Counted from the first letter of the stretch, positions 9,436 to 17,567 are shown. The stretch: 64,000 nucleotides of DNA from Lachnospiraceae bacterium (GCA_902363445.1 CABJAB010000001.1:434001-498000); one strand, 5' to 3'. Program-made: numbers and translations. Notes: generated by a model not told the origin, from the sequence alone.

Positions 9436-10422
9436 CTACTGAACTCCATGTCTTTCCAGAAAGGAAAAAACCGTTCCATAATATTCATTGGGATCTTTAT
9501 CCGGCGCCTGGGCATGTCCGGCTCCTTCCACCAGCAGCAGCTCTTTGCCGCCCGCCGCAGCATCATACAATGTCTGGGCCATCTCCACCGGGACAAATGC
9601 GTCCTCCATTCCATGGATGATAAGAACGGGGAGAGGACACTCTTTTACCGCATTAAGGGCAGAAGCCTTTTTCAGATCGTATCCGCCCCTGAGCTTCAGC
9701 ATGAAGTTTGCTCCGTCCAGCAGCGGAAACGCCGGAAGATGGAACCATTCCTTCAGCTGTTTTTTGAAGATACTATATACGTCCGTATAAGCGCTGTCCG
9801 ACACGATTGCTTTAACATTGGCAGGCAGCCTTTCACCGCCCATCATCAAGGCACAGGACGCGCCCATGGACTGTCCATGGAGGACGATTTCCGCGTCTGG
9901 GTCCTTCTCCAGGATGACGTCCAGCCAAAGCTGGTTATCCAGCCGGTCTGTCCAGCCCATGCCGATAAAATCCCCTTCACTGTCGCCGCTGCACCGCATA
10001 TCCGGCGCCAGGACTTGATATCCCTGCTGCACATACCGGTAAGCGATCGGATACAGTTCTTCCTTCCACCCGGTATATCCGTGAAGGAGCAGCACCCACC
10101 GGTGATCTGCCTTCTCCTGATAAAATGCCTGCGCCACCAGACGGTACCCGTCTTCCGCAGTGACCGAAAGGAGTTCCGTATCCGCCGACTGAAGCCATTC
10201 ATTGGTCTTTGATATAGCCTCCGCCCGATTCTCCTGGATATCATCTGTCTGTATCAGCGCTTCCATTCCCTCTTCCGTCAGATCCTCAAAAGCCTGGGCC
10301 TGCTCCATTTTTTCCGGTATCAGAGCGAGATCGATCAGGACATTGCAGGCAATGACATATACCGCGGTCAGCAAAACCGCCAAAATAGTCAGAGTTTTTT
10401 TCAGCCATTTCTTCTTGTGCAT
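9436..10422 (-). CDS. Membrane-anchored alpha/beta hydrolase
   Basis: A serine hydrolase of about 328 residues. An N-terminal basic stretch and hydrophobic helix (LTILAVLLTAVYVIACNVLI) probably anchor it to the membrane. The hydrolase fold shows LLHGYTGWKEE (oxyanion region), the nucleophile elbow HGQSMGAS, LIIHGMEDAFVPVEMAQ around the acid, and GAGHAQAP for the catalytic His. Such proteins are often labelled YqkD/BAAT-like peptidase or esterase; the substrate is unknown. The start is ambiguous: a GTG at 10434 or the ATG at 10422; neither has a strong Shine-Dalgarno. It precedes the ATL gene on the same strand. Confidence 0.82.
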   Translation of the reverse strand: MHKKKWLKKTLTILAVLLTAVYVIACNVLIDLALIPEKMEQAQAFEDLTEEGMEALIQTDDIQENRAEAISKTNEWLQSADTELLSVTAEDGYRLVAQAFYQEKADHRWVLLLHGYTGWKEELYPIAYRYVQQGYQVLAPDMRCSGDSEGDFIGMGWTDRLDNQLWLDVILEKDPDAEIVLHGQSMGASCALMMGGERLPANVKAIVSDSAYTDVYSIFKKQLKEWFHLPAFPLLDGANFMLKLRGGYDLKKASALNAVKECPLPVLIIHGMEDAFVPVEMAQTLYDAAAGGKELLLVEGAGHAQAPDKDPNEYYGTVFSFLERHGVQ

Positions 10423-10539
10423 CCTATCAACCACTTTCCATTCTGTCGTCCATATTACAAATGGATAATCAGCAGCCTGCTAATTGATAATTCACTGTCG
10501 TTTACAGCCGAAATATACAGGCCGGCACCGCCGTTCCAT

Positions 10540-11043
10540 TTAACCTTTCGCCAGGCACCTCAAAACCGCTTCTTTAAGATGCGCTAAATCTGCTTCATCC
10601 GGATGCGGCAGGGCCAGATCAAAGTTTTCAATCAGCCTCTTCATTTTCTCCGGTTCCTCAGAAAGCCTGGATTCATACCGTTTTCGAATCGCCGGGGCCA
10701 TTTTCCCCTGACACATATAGGAACCGATCAGGGAATTGGACCCATCCAGCTGCTCTTCCACCCGGGACAAGATCTGCCGGAAATACTCCTCGCTGCCTCC
10801 AAACCCCGCCGTTCCAAACAAAAACACCTGCTTTCCGCGCAGGCTTCTCAAAAATTCAGAAATGGTCTCACCGCACGATCCTTTGTCTGTCCAAAAACCT
10901 GCAAAGATCATATCTGCTTCTTCTGCTTTCATATCCGGCGCACCGCTGTAGATACATTCCTTTTCAGGCAGCGTATCTTTGATCTTTTCCGCCAGCAATC
11001 CGGTATTTCCGGTTTTACTGCTAAAAACAATGGAATACTTCAT
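10540..11043 (-). CDS. Flavodoxin family protein, BilS-like
   Basis: A 167-residue flavodoxin fold. FMN phosphate-loop motif SSKTGNT is at residues 8-14. GFWTDKGSC and LFGTAGFGGS form the isoalloxazine-binding loops, and the LIGSYMCQGKMAPAI segment and C-terminal HPDEADL match the BilS group of flavodoxins. BilS is an accessory protein of the gut bilirubin reductase BilR in some species. No bilR is visible in this window, so the partner is unknown. The ATG at 11043 is 9 nt after AAGGAGG. The gene is divergent from the choloylglycine-hydrolase family gene. Confidence 0.78.
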   Translation of the reverse strand: MKYSIVFSSKTGNTGLLAEKIKDTLPEKECIYSGAPDMKAEEADMIFAGFWTDKGSCGETISEFLRSLRGKQVFLFGTAGFGGSEEYFRQILSRVEEQLDGSNSLIGSYMCQGKMAPAIRKRYESRLSEEPEKMKRLIENFDLALPHPDEADLAHLKEAVLRCLAKG

Positions 11044-11237
11044 ATGGCACAGCCTCCTTATTCTTTTTTCTCTCTCCTGTAGCAAACGCCTTCCGCACGT
11101 CATATCTTACATTATATTGCTTTCTTCCGGTTATTTCCATAGCTCCCTCCTATTTTTGCTGCTTAGGGGCTTTATCATACCGGATTTCTCAGCCAGCCGT
11201 CGTTTTGTCCACTTTCATCCACAGGGAGGGCTTTTAA

Positions 11238-12236
11238 ATGTGCACTGCAATGACTATACAGACCATCCATGGAGACACCTTTTTCGGCCGTACCATGGAT
11301 TTTTCTTATCTTCTTGACCCTGAATTGTATATCGTGCCCAGAGGCTACCGATGGAATACGATGCTGAACACCCACCAATTCCGGAATCCTTATAGCTTCA
11401 TCGGAATCGGGCAGGATATTTCCCCCATTACATTCGCGGACGGAGTCAATGAAATGGGCTTTGCCGCCGCTGCGCTCTATTTTCCGGGCTTTGCCCAATA
11501 TGATGCCCCGGATTCCGACGATTCTTCTAAGATTCCCGTTGCCGCCATTGAACTGCTCAGTTTTCTTTTGGGCAGCTGCGCGTCGGTGGAACACGCAGTC
11601 TCACTTCTTGATACCATCCGCATCATCGGCGTGACAGATTCCATTACTCATTCTGTTGCTCCCCTGCACTGGCTTATAGCAGATCAGAACGGCAGATGCG
11701 TGGTTATTGAAAAGGTGGCAGCCGGACTTCGCCTGTATGACAATCCCATCGGGGTACTTTCCAACAGCCCTGACTTCCCCTGGCACATGACTAATCTTCG
11801 AAATTATATGAATATAACAGCTTCTCAGCAGGCTGAAGTCCATTGGAATTCCGTGTCTCTCACCCCTTTCGGCCAGGGAGCCGGCACCTTCGGCCTGCCA
11901 GGCGACTATACTCCCCCGTCCAGGTTTGTCCGTACCGCATATCATAAAAGCCATGCTTTTACTCCCTCCAGGGACAAAGAGGCGGTTCTCTCCTGCTTTC
12001 ACATCATGGAAAGTGTCAGCATTCCAAAGGGAAGTGTGATGACGGACCGAGGCGCTCCTGACTATACCCAGTACACCGCCTTCATGAATCTTACATCCAA
12101 GAAATACTTCTTCAGGACCTACGCCAACAGCCAGATCACCACGGCCAGCCTGGATAAAGACGACCAGGGCGGTTCCGAGATTCTGTCTCTGGGAAAATTG
12201 AACCGTCCGGCGGAATTTAATTCCCTGCACCCTTGA
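11238..12236 (+). CDS. Choloylglycine hydrolase family enzyme (penicillin V acylase / bile salt hydrolase)
   Basis: A 332-residue N-terminal-nucleophile amidase. The mature enzyme would start at Cys2 after removal of Met1. R18 and D21 (GRTMDF), the NSPDFPWHMTNLRNYM segment with the oxyanion Asn, and SRFVRTAYH with the conserved Arg match the bile salt hydrolase/PVA active site. In the ADGVNEMGF...LYFPG loop the residue before FPG is Tyr81. Bile salt hydrolases usually have Asn there and penicillin V acylases Tyr, so PVA-like or N-acyl-homoserine-lactone-like specificity is more likely than classic bile salt deconjugation. Start chosen by GGGAGG 8 nt upstream and the obligatory MC start. Repeat copy 1 begins just after the stop. 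Confidence 0.88.
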   Translation: MCTAMTIQTIHGDTFFGRTMDFSYLLDPELYIVPRGYRWNTMLNTHQFRNPYSFIGIGQDISPITFADGVNEMGFAAAALYFPGFAQYDAPDSDDSSKIPVAAIELLSFLLGSCASVEHAVSLLDTIRIIGVTDSITHSVAPLHWLIADQNGRCVVIEKVAAGLRLYDNPIGVLSNSPDFPWHMTNLRNYMNITASQQAEVHWNSVSLTPFGQGAGTFGLPGDYTPPSRFVRTAYHKSHAFTPSRDKEAVLSCFHIMESVSIPKGSVMTDRGAPDYTQYTAFMNLTSKKYFFRTYANSQITTASLDKDDQGGSEILSLGKLNRPAEFNSLHP

Positions 12237-12249
12237 TGGGTCTGAACAT

Positions 12250-12895
12250 GATACAAAATACTTATTGGAATCATTTTAGTAAATTCCGATTACGCTCCAG
12301 TTAGGCACCGGCAGAAGTTCCGGATCGTCTCGATTTCGGTTCGCCGGCGATGCAGGAGCCGCTTTATCCCCGCTCCAGGAGTACCGCTCACATGTCGATG
12401 GAAAATCCGGATGATTTCCCGTCTCCCGTTCGCTCAGAAACGGAATCGGATTTTCCGTTTCTGCCTCCCGCACCTTTCGGAACAAACAGAAGCTTATTTT
12501 GGTGCGGGAAGAGGAGCAGGAGGAACAATCCGATTCCATCGTAAGGCGAGCGCCGCAAAGGCGTTAGCAGGATCTTCCCGGCCGCAGGGAGGCAAAAACC
12601 GATTCTCATGCAGGTTTTTATTGGGATCTGACATGGAAAAATATCGATTTATCCATGTCAGTTGGAAAGGCCCGACTGGAGGCCGTAAAGATGCTGGTTA
12701 CGGCTGCCAGCGAGCCGCCTGGATGGAATCGGATTTCCTCTTGTCTCATCTGGTTATAAAGATACGTTTGTTTTAAAGATATTTATAGGGATGCCCTCTG
12801 GGGGGCGCACTCCGTGCGGTAAGGTATACCCTAGGGCATCCCTTAATTTATACCCTACAGGCGGGCGCACTCCGTGCGTCAAGGTATAAAGCAAA
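12250..12895 (+). repeat. Dispersed structured intergenic element, copy 1
   Basis: About 646 bp with clear sequence identity to 44922-45712 in the same order. Visible inverted repeats: 12435-12463 (11-bp stem, 7-nt loop), 12549-12565 (6-bp stem, GCAAA loop, one G.U), 12594-12619 (7-bp stem), 12628-12661 (10-bp stem), 12682-12704 (7-bp stem), 12788-12842 (10-bp outer stem enclosing a GCGCACTCCGTGCG hairpin) and 12852-12890 (TATACC/GGTATA enclosing a second such hairpin). It lies between the acylase gene and the terminator of the convergent desulfoferrodoxin gene. Short open frames inside it (one ending in common with copy 2) are not supported as protein: differences between copies do not favour third codon positions. 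Plus-strand orientation is arbitrary. Confidence 0.85.
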
Positions 12896-12896
12896 G

Positions 12897-12927
12897 AACT
12901 GCCGAGACTTTCGCCCCGGCAGTTTTT
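12897..12927. terminator. Bidirectional hairpin terminator
   Basis: AACTGCCG / CGGCAGTT stem with a 12-nt loop. TTTTT follows on the plus strand; a weaker CTTTG tract follows on the minus strand directly after the desulfoferrodoxin stop. It can end transcripts from repeat copy 1 and from the convergent gene. Confidence 0.75.
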
Positions 12928-13295
12928 CAGGAAATCTCTGTTTTCCAGAGTCCATGGATATTACAGTATTCATACACCGCTTTCGGTGTCTCGCCCCTCG
13001 GCACCTGAAATACTGCCTTTGGCGCATCATTTGGCTTAAGCTTCTTCAGGATTCCTCCGCAGCATGTCTCCAGATAAATAAACATGATATAATGCTCCTC
13101 AAGCATGGGATGTTCCACACTCCCCACCGTCACTGTGATGGTGTCGCCATCTCTTTCCACAGCCGGCAGATGCTTTTCATTGGAAGCTTCTACGCAGTTG
13201 GGATCTAACTTGCCAAAGCCCTTCTCACAAGCATCTTCTCCCGCGATTACTTCCAAGGCGATACTTTGACAGCTGCCGCATTTATAAAATTCCAT
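12927..13295 (-). CDS. Desulfoferrodoxin family superoxide reductase
   Basis: A 122-residue non-haem iron protein that reduces superoxide to peroxide without making oxygen. The catalytic iron ligands are visible: H42 (KHLPAV), H62 (EHPM), H68 (EHYI), C111 and H114 (CNIHGLWK). The N-terminal extension has C6 and C9 but not the usual adjacent Cys pair of the second iron site (C23 and C34 instead). The rubredoxin-like center I may therefore be absent or altered, making it closer to neelaredoxin-type enzymes. The start ATG follows AAGGAGG. Monocistronic, with a terminator directly at the stop. Confidence 0.88.
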   Translation of the reverse strand: MEFYKCGSCQSIALEVIAGEDACEKGFGKLDPNCVEASNEKHLPAVERDGDTITVTVGSVEHPMLEEHYIMFIYLETCCGGILKKLKPNDAPKAVFQVPRGETPKAVYEYCNIHGLWKTEIS

Positions 13296-13855
13296 TTTTA
13301 TTGCCTCCTTATGGCTTTTTGTATTAAATCTCCCCTGAAACTGCCGGATTATTCATTATCCAGACCTTAATCTTTTTTATATTTTAAAGGGCAAAGGAAC
13401 AGGCAGATGACCATATCAGCGCTTCTTTTTCAACCAACTGTTTTTGGAAATTGACATATCCTCCGGCGCCGTTTATACCATATTTATTGCATTCATAAGA
13501 TTTAGGGGAGGGACAGGCCATGGCTGCGCTGCCGCAGATCTCGAAAGCAGAATATGAAATTATGAAGGAATTCTCATATCCAAGTAAAATATTTTTCATA
13601 AAGAAAAAATATTTGATTCTTATATTCAGATACATTACATTTGTTAAGTATAACATCTAATTTCAAAAATCTTAAAAGTGCAAAATTTATTAGCAAAAAA
13701 TTGTTCTAGATATATGTCTTCTCCCTATAAATATCACACGAATATACGAACTCTTATAGAGGAACAATCGCTACTTCGATGCATCATAAGACCAACGGAC
13801 AGTAAAATCTTTTGAACCTCAACCAGGATTACGGAAGGTTAAACCACTGTCACAT
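13296..13855. other. Non-coding stretch between desulfoferrodoxin and the CRISPR trailer end
   Basis: About 560 bp with AT-rich patches and no convincing gene. A 90-codon minus-strand frame (13384-13656) has no ribosome binding site and atypical composition. Near the right edge, 13791-13823 resembles a strongly decayed CRISPR repeat: its last 16 bases match at 13 positions, and it lies 32 nt from the next repeat, which is spacer-like spacing. Confidence 0.6.
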
Positions 13856-14490
13856 ATTTATATCCGTAAAGCTCTCGCGAGCCTCGACGCTCCTAAATGG
13901 CCTGCTCGGTGTAATCCCCTTTATTTCAATCCACAAAGCTCTCACGAGCCTCGACCACAAAAAGGATTAGACCCTGACGACGAAGAACTATTTCAATCCA
14001 CAAGGCTCTTGCGAGCCTCGACAACTCCATTTTCCAGAGCCTCCACTTTAGAGGAAAATTTCAATCCACAAGGCTCTTGCGAGCCTCGACAAAGAAAAAA
14101 CCGGTAAATCATTCTCTGAGCTGATATTTCAATCCACAAGGCTCTTGCGAGCCTCGACTAATTACTGGCATTTAAGTAGTGGTAGTTATGTATTTCAATC
14201 CACAAGGCTCTTGCGAGCCTCGACATCAGATATTCCTGAAAGCAGTGAATCATGGTTTATTTCAATCCACAAGGCTCTTGCGAGCCTCGACGTGATATGA
14301 TATAAGATACATATGATTCTGATTATTTCAATCCACAAGGCTCTTGCGAGCCTCGACAATCAAGAGCCTTGGCGAGCGCGATCGCGTTCTTATTTCAATC
14401 CACAAGGCTCTTGCGAGCCTCGACGATTTTCTATGCTCTTTATTAAGTTCTTTTGATATTTCAATCCACAAGGCTCTTGCGAGCCTCGAC
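13856..14490 (-). CRISPR. Type I-C CRISPR array, 10 repeats and 9 spacers
   Basis: 33-nt repeats start at 13856, 13923, 13990, 14058, 14126, 14192, 14259, 14325, 14392 and 14458, with spacers of 33-35 nt. Read on the minus strand, each repeat begins GTCGAGGCTCGCAAGAGCC and ends TGTGGATTGAAAT, the classic I-C 3' end. It contains an AGGCTC/GAGCCT stem with a GCAA loop. Orientation is therefore the same as the cas operon, with the leader between cas2 and the 14490 end. The eight leader-side repeats are identical; the two at the trailer end (13856 and 13923) are degenerate, as expected for the oldest units. No spacer matches the rest of the window by eye. Confidence 0.97.
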
Positions 14491-14675
14491 GGCAAACACG
14501 CACAATTCTCGGTTATTATTTCAAATATTTTTTGTGCAAGACAACCAATATCAAATAGAAAATTTACACCTTTAATCAAATTCACCTCTGATTCGCGCCA
14601 AAACTCGGTGCGAATCTCCCAGGGAATCCATGTTCACTTTTGGTTCGCACGGCCAAATCTCTTCCTTCCAGGCCC
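14491..14675 (-). promoter_or_regulatory. CRISPR leader
   Basis: 185 bp between the cas2 stop and the first repeat, AT-rich next to the array. On the minus strand TTGTCT, 18 nt, AATAAT could be a promoter for the pre-crRNA. A 9-bp inverted repeat at 14591-14615 (ATTCGCGCC / GGTGCGAAT, one G.T) sits just after cas2 and has no T-run, so it is more likely a protein-binding site or RNA hairpin than a terminator. Confidence 0.7.
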
Positions 14676-14966
14676 CTATAATATTAAAGGATCGTCTACC
14701 TTCAGTCCGCGCTGCACTCCAAAATGTTCAATCTTTCCGCTATAATGATTGCCCAAAGAATAAAAACGCAAACTATCTGCTTCTTCATCTATTTCTTTCA
14801 ATAGAAGATGCTTTAACTTCACATACTGGGCAGCATCCACCCGACACTCGAAAACAGAATTTTGTACCCGCGTACCATAGTTTACACACTGCTTGGCCAC
14901 GCGTCTTAAACGGCGTGCCCCTGCCGCTTCTGTAATGTTAATATCATATGTTATCAGCACAAGCAA
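14676..14966 (-). CDS. cas2: CRISPR-associated endoribonuclease Cas2 (type I-C)
   Basis: A 96-residue protein with the Cas2 ferredoxin-like fold start LVLITYDI (the conserved Asp of the first strand) and the family-typical RLRRVAKQCVNYGTRVQNSVFEC. It forms the Cas1-Cas2 integrase that inserts spacers. Its start is TTG at 14966, 6 nt after GAGGTGA, the only reasonable start. It lies 11 nt after the cas1 stop and is the last cas gene before the leader. Confidence 0.96.
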   Translation of the reverse strand: MLVLITYDINITEAAGARRLRRVAKQCVNYGTRVQNSVFECRVDAAQYVKLKHLLLKEIDEEADSLRFYSLGNHYSGKIEHFGVQRGLKVDDPLIL

Positions 14967-14977
14967 ATATAATCACC

Positions 14978-16009
14978 TCATTTCCATAAAAACGGCGCAT
15001 ATGCATCTAAATCGCCTCGTAAATATCTGGACAAAAGCATAGCTTGCGCATAAGCAACCAATCCCCATTGAATCTTTTCTTTTAAATAAGGATGTACGAT
15101 TGTTTCCTGCTTTCGCTTCTGCCAGGCAGATAAAAAGCGTTTTCTCGCTTCATCAGTCATAAAAATGGCGCCGTTCTCTTTTTCCATAAAATCTTTTCCG
15201 GTGAAAATTCCAAGATTTATCTGTGTTACAACAAATCGGTCTGCTAAAGGAGCTCGCAGTTCTTCAAGCAAATCCAGCGCTAAAGACGCTCGTCCGGGAC
15301 GAACCGTATGAAGATATTCCACTGCCGGATCCAATCCTACTGTTTCCAAGGCACCTGTTATCTCATTTCCCAGCAGCGTATACGCGAAGGAAAGCATTGC
15401 ATTCACTGGGTCCAGCGGAGGGCGGCGATTTCTTCCATCAAAAGCAAACACATCCTCATTCCGAAGAATCATCTGAGAAAACTCTCCAAAATACACTTTT
15501 GCCGCTATTCCTTCAATCCCCATTAACTCACTCCGGCTTCCTGCATTTTCCAGATCCGTCAAAGACTGGAGCATCTGGCCCACAGCACTATTAATTTTCT
15601 CCTGGTCGATACGCATAGGATGATCACGTTTCACTCTCTCAAGACACCACCTGCCATTATAAATTTTTCCCAATAGAAACGATCTGGCGATAGCAAGCGA
15701 CTGCATCTCGTCTGCCGCTCGGAGATATTGTGTTTGACGTAATAAAACATTTCCACTCACCGGCCCGGCAACCCTCGCCAGGAACCGGCCATGCTGGGTC
15801 AAAAAGCAAAGACCAATGCCCTTTTCTGCACAAGCTCCCATCAATGCAGGACTTACACCTTTATAGCCAAAGCAGACAACCCCTTCCAGATTGTGAAGCG
15901 GTATACGCCCCAGTTCACTTTCTTCGTGCAAAAGTACAATATTTTCTCCATCCAACGACAAATATACATTCGGAGTCGTAACATATAAAGTATTCAACAG
16001 TTTCTTCAT
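14978..16009 (-). CDS. cas1: CRISPR-associated endonuclease Cas1 (type I-C)
   Basis: The 343-residue integrase subunit of the adaptation complex. The metal-binding residues are recognisable: the Glu in MGIEGIAAKVYF, the His in VEYLHTVRPGR, and the acidic cluster in LALDLLEELRAPLADR. Length and motifs fit the I-C (Cas1c) subgroup. Its ATG overlaps the cas4 stop by 4 nt (ATGA), indicating coupled translation. All catalytic positions look intact, so adaptation is probably functional, consistent with the uniform leader-side repeats. Confidence 0.97.
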   Translation of the reverse strand: MKKLLNTLYVTTPNVYLSLDGENIVLLHEESELGRIPLHNLEGVVCFGYKGVSPALMGACAEKGIGLCFLTQHGRFLARVAGPVSGNVLLRQTQYLRAADEMQSLAIARSFLLGKIYNGRWCLERVKRDHPMRIDQEKINSAVGQMLQSLTDLENAGSRSELMGIEGIAAKVYFGEFSQMILRNEDVFAFDGRNRRPPLDPVNAMLSFAYTLLGNEITGALETVGLDPAVEYLHTVRPGRASLALDLLEELRAPLADRFVVTQINLGIFTGKDFMEKENGAIFMTDEARKRFLSAWQKRKQETIVHPYLKEKIQWGLVAYAQAMLLSRYLRGDLDAYAPFLWK

Positions 16010-16674
16010 TGTCCGTCCTCCTCATGAAAAGCTCTTCGATTATATTCTGAAGCCGAGACTTGCTTCGTTAATCTTGGCTGACAGATTTCCTCAAGGGAAC
16101 AGTTCTTACAGGCTTTTCCCATTTTTGCTTTCGGTGTGTATCCTTTTATCATCAGCTGGTGCATTTCTGCCACAGAGTCTTTAACCTTTTGCCTCAGTTC
16201 GTCTGTCAGCATAATCCTCTGCCGACGCTTTATCTTTCCATAATATAGGGCAGCCTCGGGAATATCTGTCACGAACATTTCCTCTAGGCACATCGCCTGT
16301 GCACAAAGCTGTAATGCATCCGCCCCTTGTGCATCCGGTTGCCCCAGCTTATATTCTACAGGATACAGTCTCCAACGCCCGCTCCGCCCTTGAATTGGAA
16401 CTCCGTCTTCATCCTTGTAGAGTTCTACCATATCACATACGCCAGTGATTTTCAGTCTTTGAGAGCGCACGGGCATTCCTCGGGACAGCAATACAGCTCC
16501 CCGCGCTTCTGTAAAGCTGTCGTCATGTACCCGCTCATGCATATAATGCCCTTCCAATGTCAGTACGTTTTCTTCCCAAAGCTGTTCAATATGAACCAAT
16601 GCCCAGCGCCTTCGGCAAAACTGAAAATGCTTCAGTCCTGAGATCATCAAAAGATCCGAATCATCATTCGCCAT
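16006..16674 (-). CDS. cas4: CRISPR-associated exonuclease Cas4 (type I-C)
   Basis: A 222-residue RecB-like nuclease that trims prespacers and helps select the PAM. The four-cysteine Fe-S set is visible as FCRRRW near the N terminus and CKNCSLEEIC plus the upstream Cys at the C terminus. The nuclease core includes YPVEYKLGQPDAQGADALQLCAQAMCLEE with the Asp, Glu-x-Lys and QhxxY-like motif region. The ATG at 16674 follows GGAGG by 6 nt and lies inside the end of cas7 (11-nt overlap). An upstream in-frame ATG at 16698 lacks this site. Confidence 0.95.
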   Translation of the reverse strand: MANDDSDLLMISGLKHFQFCRRRWALVHIEQLWEENVLTLEGHYMHERVHDDSFTEARGAVLLSRGMPVRSQRLKITGVCDMVELYKDEDGVPIQGRSGRWRLYPVEYKLGQPDAQGADALQLCAQAMCLEEMFVTDIPEAALYYGKIKRRQRIMLTDELRQKVKDSVAEMHQLMIKGYTPKAKMGKACKNCSLEEICQPRLTKQVSASEYNRRAFHEEDGQ

Positions 16675-17548
16675 CCAGAACCTCCGGATCGAGGCCATCC
16701 AGATTCGCTGTACTTACCGATACATTACCCTGGTCATCGCAGGTAACCTGCAGCGTCCGATGTACTTTAGCGGATGAATATTGACCACTGGCGCAATTAT
16801 GTTTCCACCAGATCAGCTTTACAACCTCCATACTGCCGGCCGGACGGGCAGAGGTCTCGTCATTACAGAATAAGGTTCTCAGCGCTTCTTTTAATGCTTC
16901 TGCATCTTCTTCACTAAAACCTGTCTTATCTGCAAGCTGAACGTTAATCGCCCCATAGGTAACGTAAACGCCAAAATCCACCCGATGCTTCATTCCCATT
17001 GTGTCGCTTCCCTTTTTATCCGGATCTTTTCCAGTCTCTAGATTCACAGATTTCGTAATTTGGGAACTTGTGATATTAACCGGCTCTATGCTGAAAGCAG
17101 ATTGAATGCTGACTGGGCCTCGAATACCAATTGATACGGCATCTGACTCTTCTTCCTCCTTCTTTCCCTTTTTAAAAGCAAAGACCTGTCCGAAAGCCCT
17201 GACATCATACCATATTTCACACGCCTGTCTGGCATAATCCTCCCTGGTCTTTTTCCCCGCTTTAATCTGTTTCGTACACTCCGCCAATGCCGGTTCATTA
17301 TCCGCTCTATCTTTTAAAGAGCGGAACGTATCTCCCTTCCTGCGTCTGTCATCAGACTGAACAAAAATATTCTGTCCTTCATCCAGCAATCGGTTACGGA
17401 TTTTACGCTTCAGGCAAACATCTGAGACTTCCCCCAGCCCTTTGTATGTAGTTCTCGGGCGATTTCCATCCAAAGGATCTCCATTGGGATTTGCATTTCT
17501 TGCAGTAAAAACCAGTGCGAAATCAATTTTGTTTTTCAATACAGACAT
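16664..17548 (-). CDS. cas7c: Cascade backbone protein Cas7c (Csd2)
   Basis: The 294-residue RAMP backbone subunit that coats the crRNA in type I-C Cascade. The N-terminal NKIDFALVFTARNANPNGDP and the later GMKHRVDFGVYVTYGAI are Csd2 signatures. RGPVSIQSAFSIEPVNI, SSQITKS and the WWKHNCA segment also fit. The ATG at 17548 follows GGAGAT; an in-frame extension upstream overlaps the end of cas8c and is not credible. Separated from cas8c by 19 nt. Confidence 0.96.
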   Translation of the reverse strand: MSVLKNKIDFALVFTARNANPNGDPLDGNRPRTTYKGLGEVSDVCLKRKIRNRLLDEGQNIFVQSDDRRRKGDTFRSLKDRADNEPALAECTKQIKAGKKTREDYARQACEIWYDVRAFGQVFAFKKGKKEEEESDAVSIGIRGPVSIQSAFSIEPVNITSSQITKSVNLETGKDPDKKGSDTMGMKHRVDFGVYVTYGAINVQLADKTGFSEEDAEALKEALRTLFCNDETSARPAGSMEVVKLIWWKHNCASGQYSSAKVHRTLQVTCDDQGNVSVSTANLDGLDPEVLDGE

Positions 17549-17567
17549 AATCGTATCTCCTTTTCTT

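Noticed and set aside
10435..10539. Terminator or riboswitch between hydrolase and bilS
   Set aside because: No stable hairpin with T-run and no recognisable aptamer.
12411..12776. 121-codon frame in repeat copy 1 and the related 96-codon frame in copy 2 (45342-45632) as a protein family
   Set aside because: The shared 47-codon part differs mainly at codon positions 1 and 2, there is no ribosome site, and hairpins explain the conservation better.
13384..13656. 90-codon minus-strand gene
   Set aside because: No Shine-Dalgarno, AT-biased odd composition, no recognisable motif.
13856..14490. Self-targeting spacers
   Set aside because: Only short (about 10 nt) chance matches to the rest of the window were found by eye; a full-genome search was not possible.
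14328..14585. 85-codon minus-strand gene
   Set aside because: It is translated CRISPR repeat and spacer, including repeated SRLARALWIEI units.
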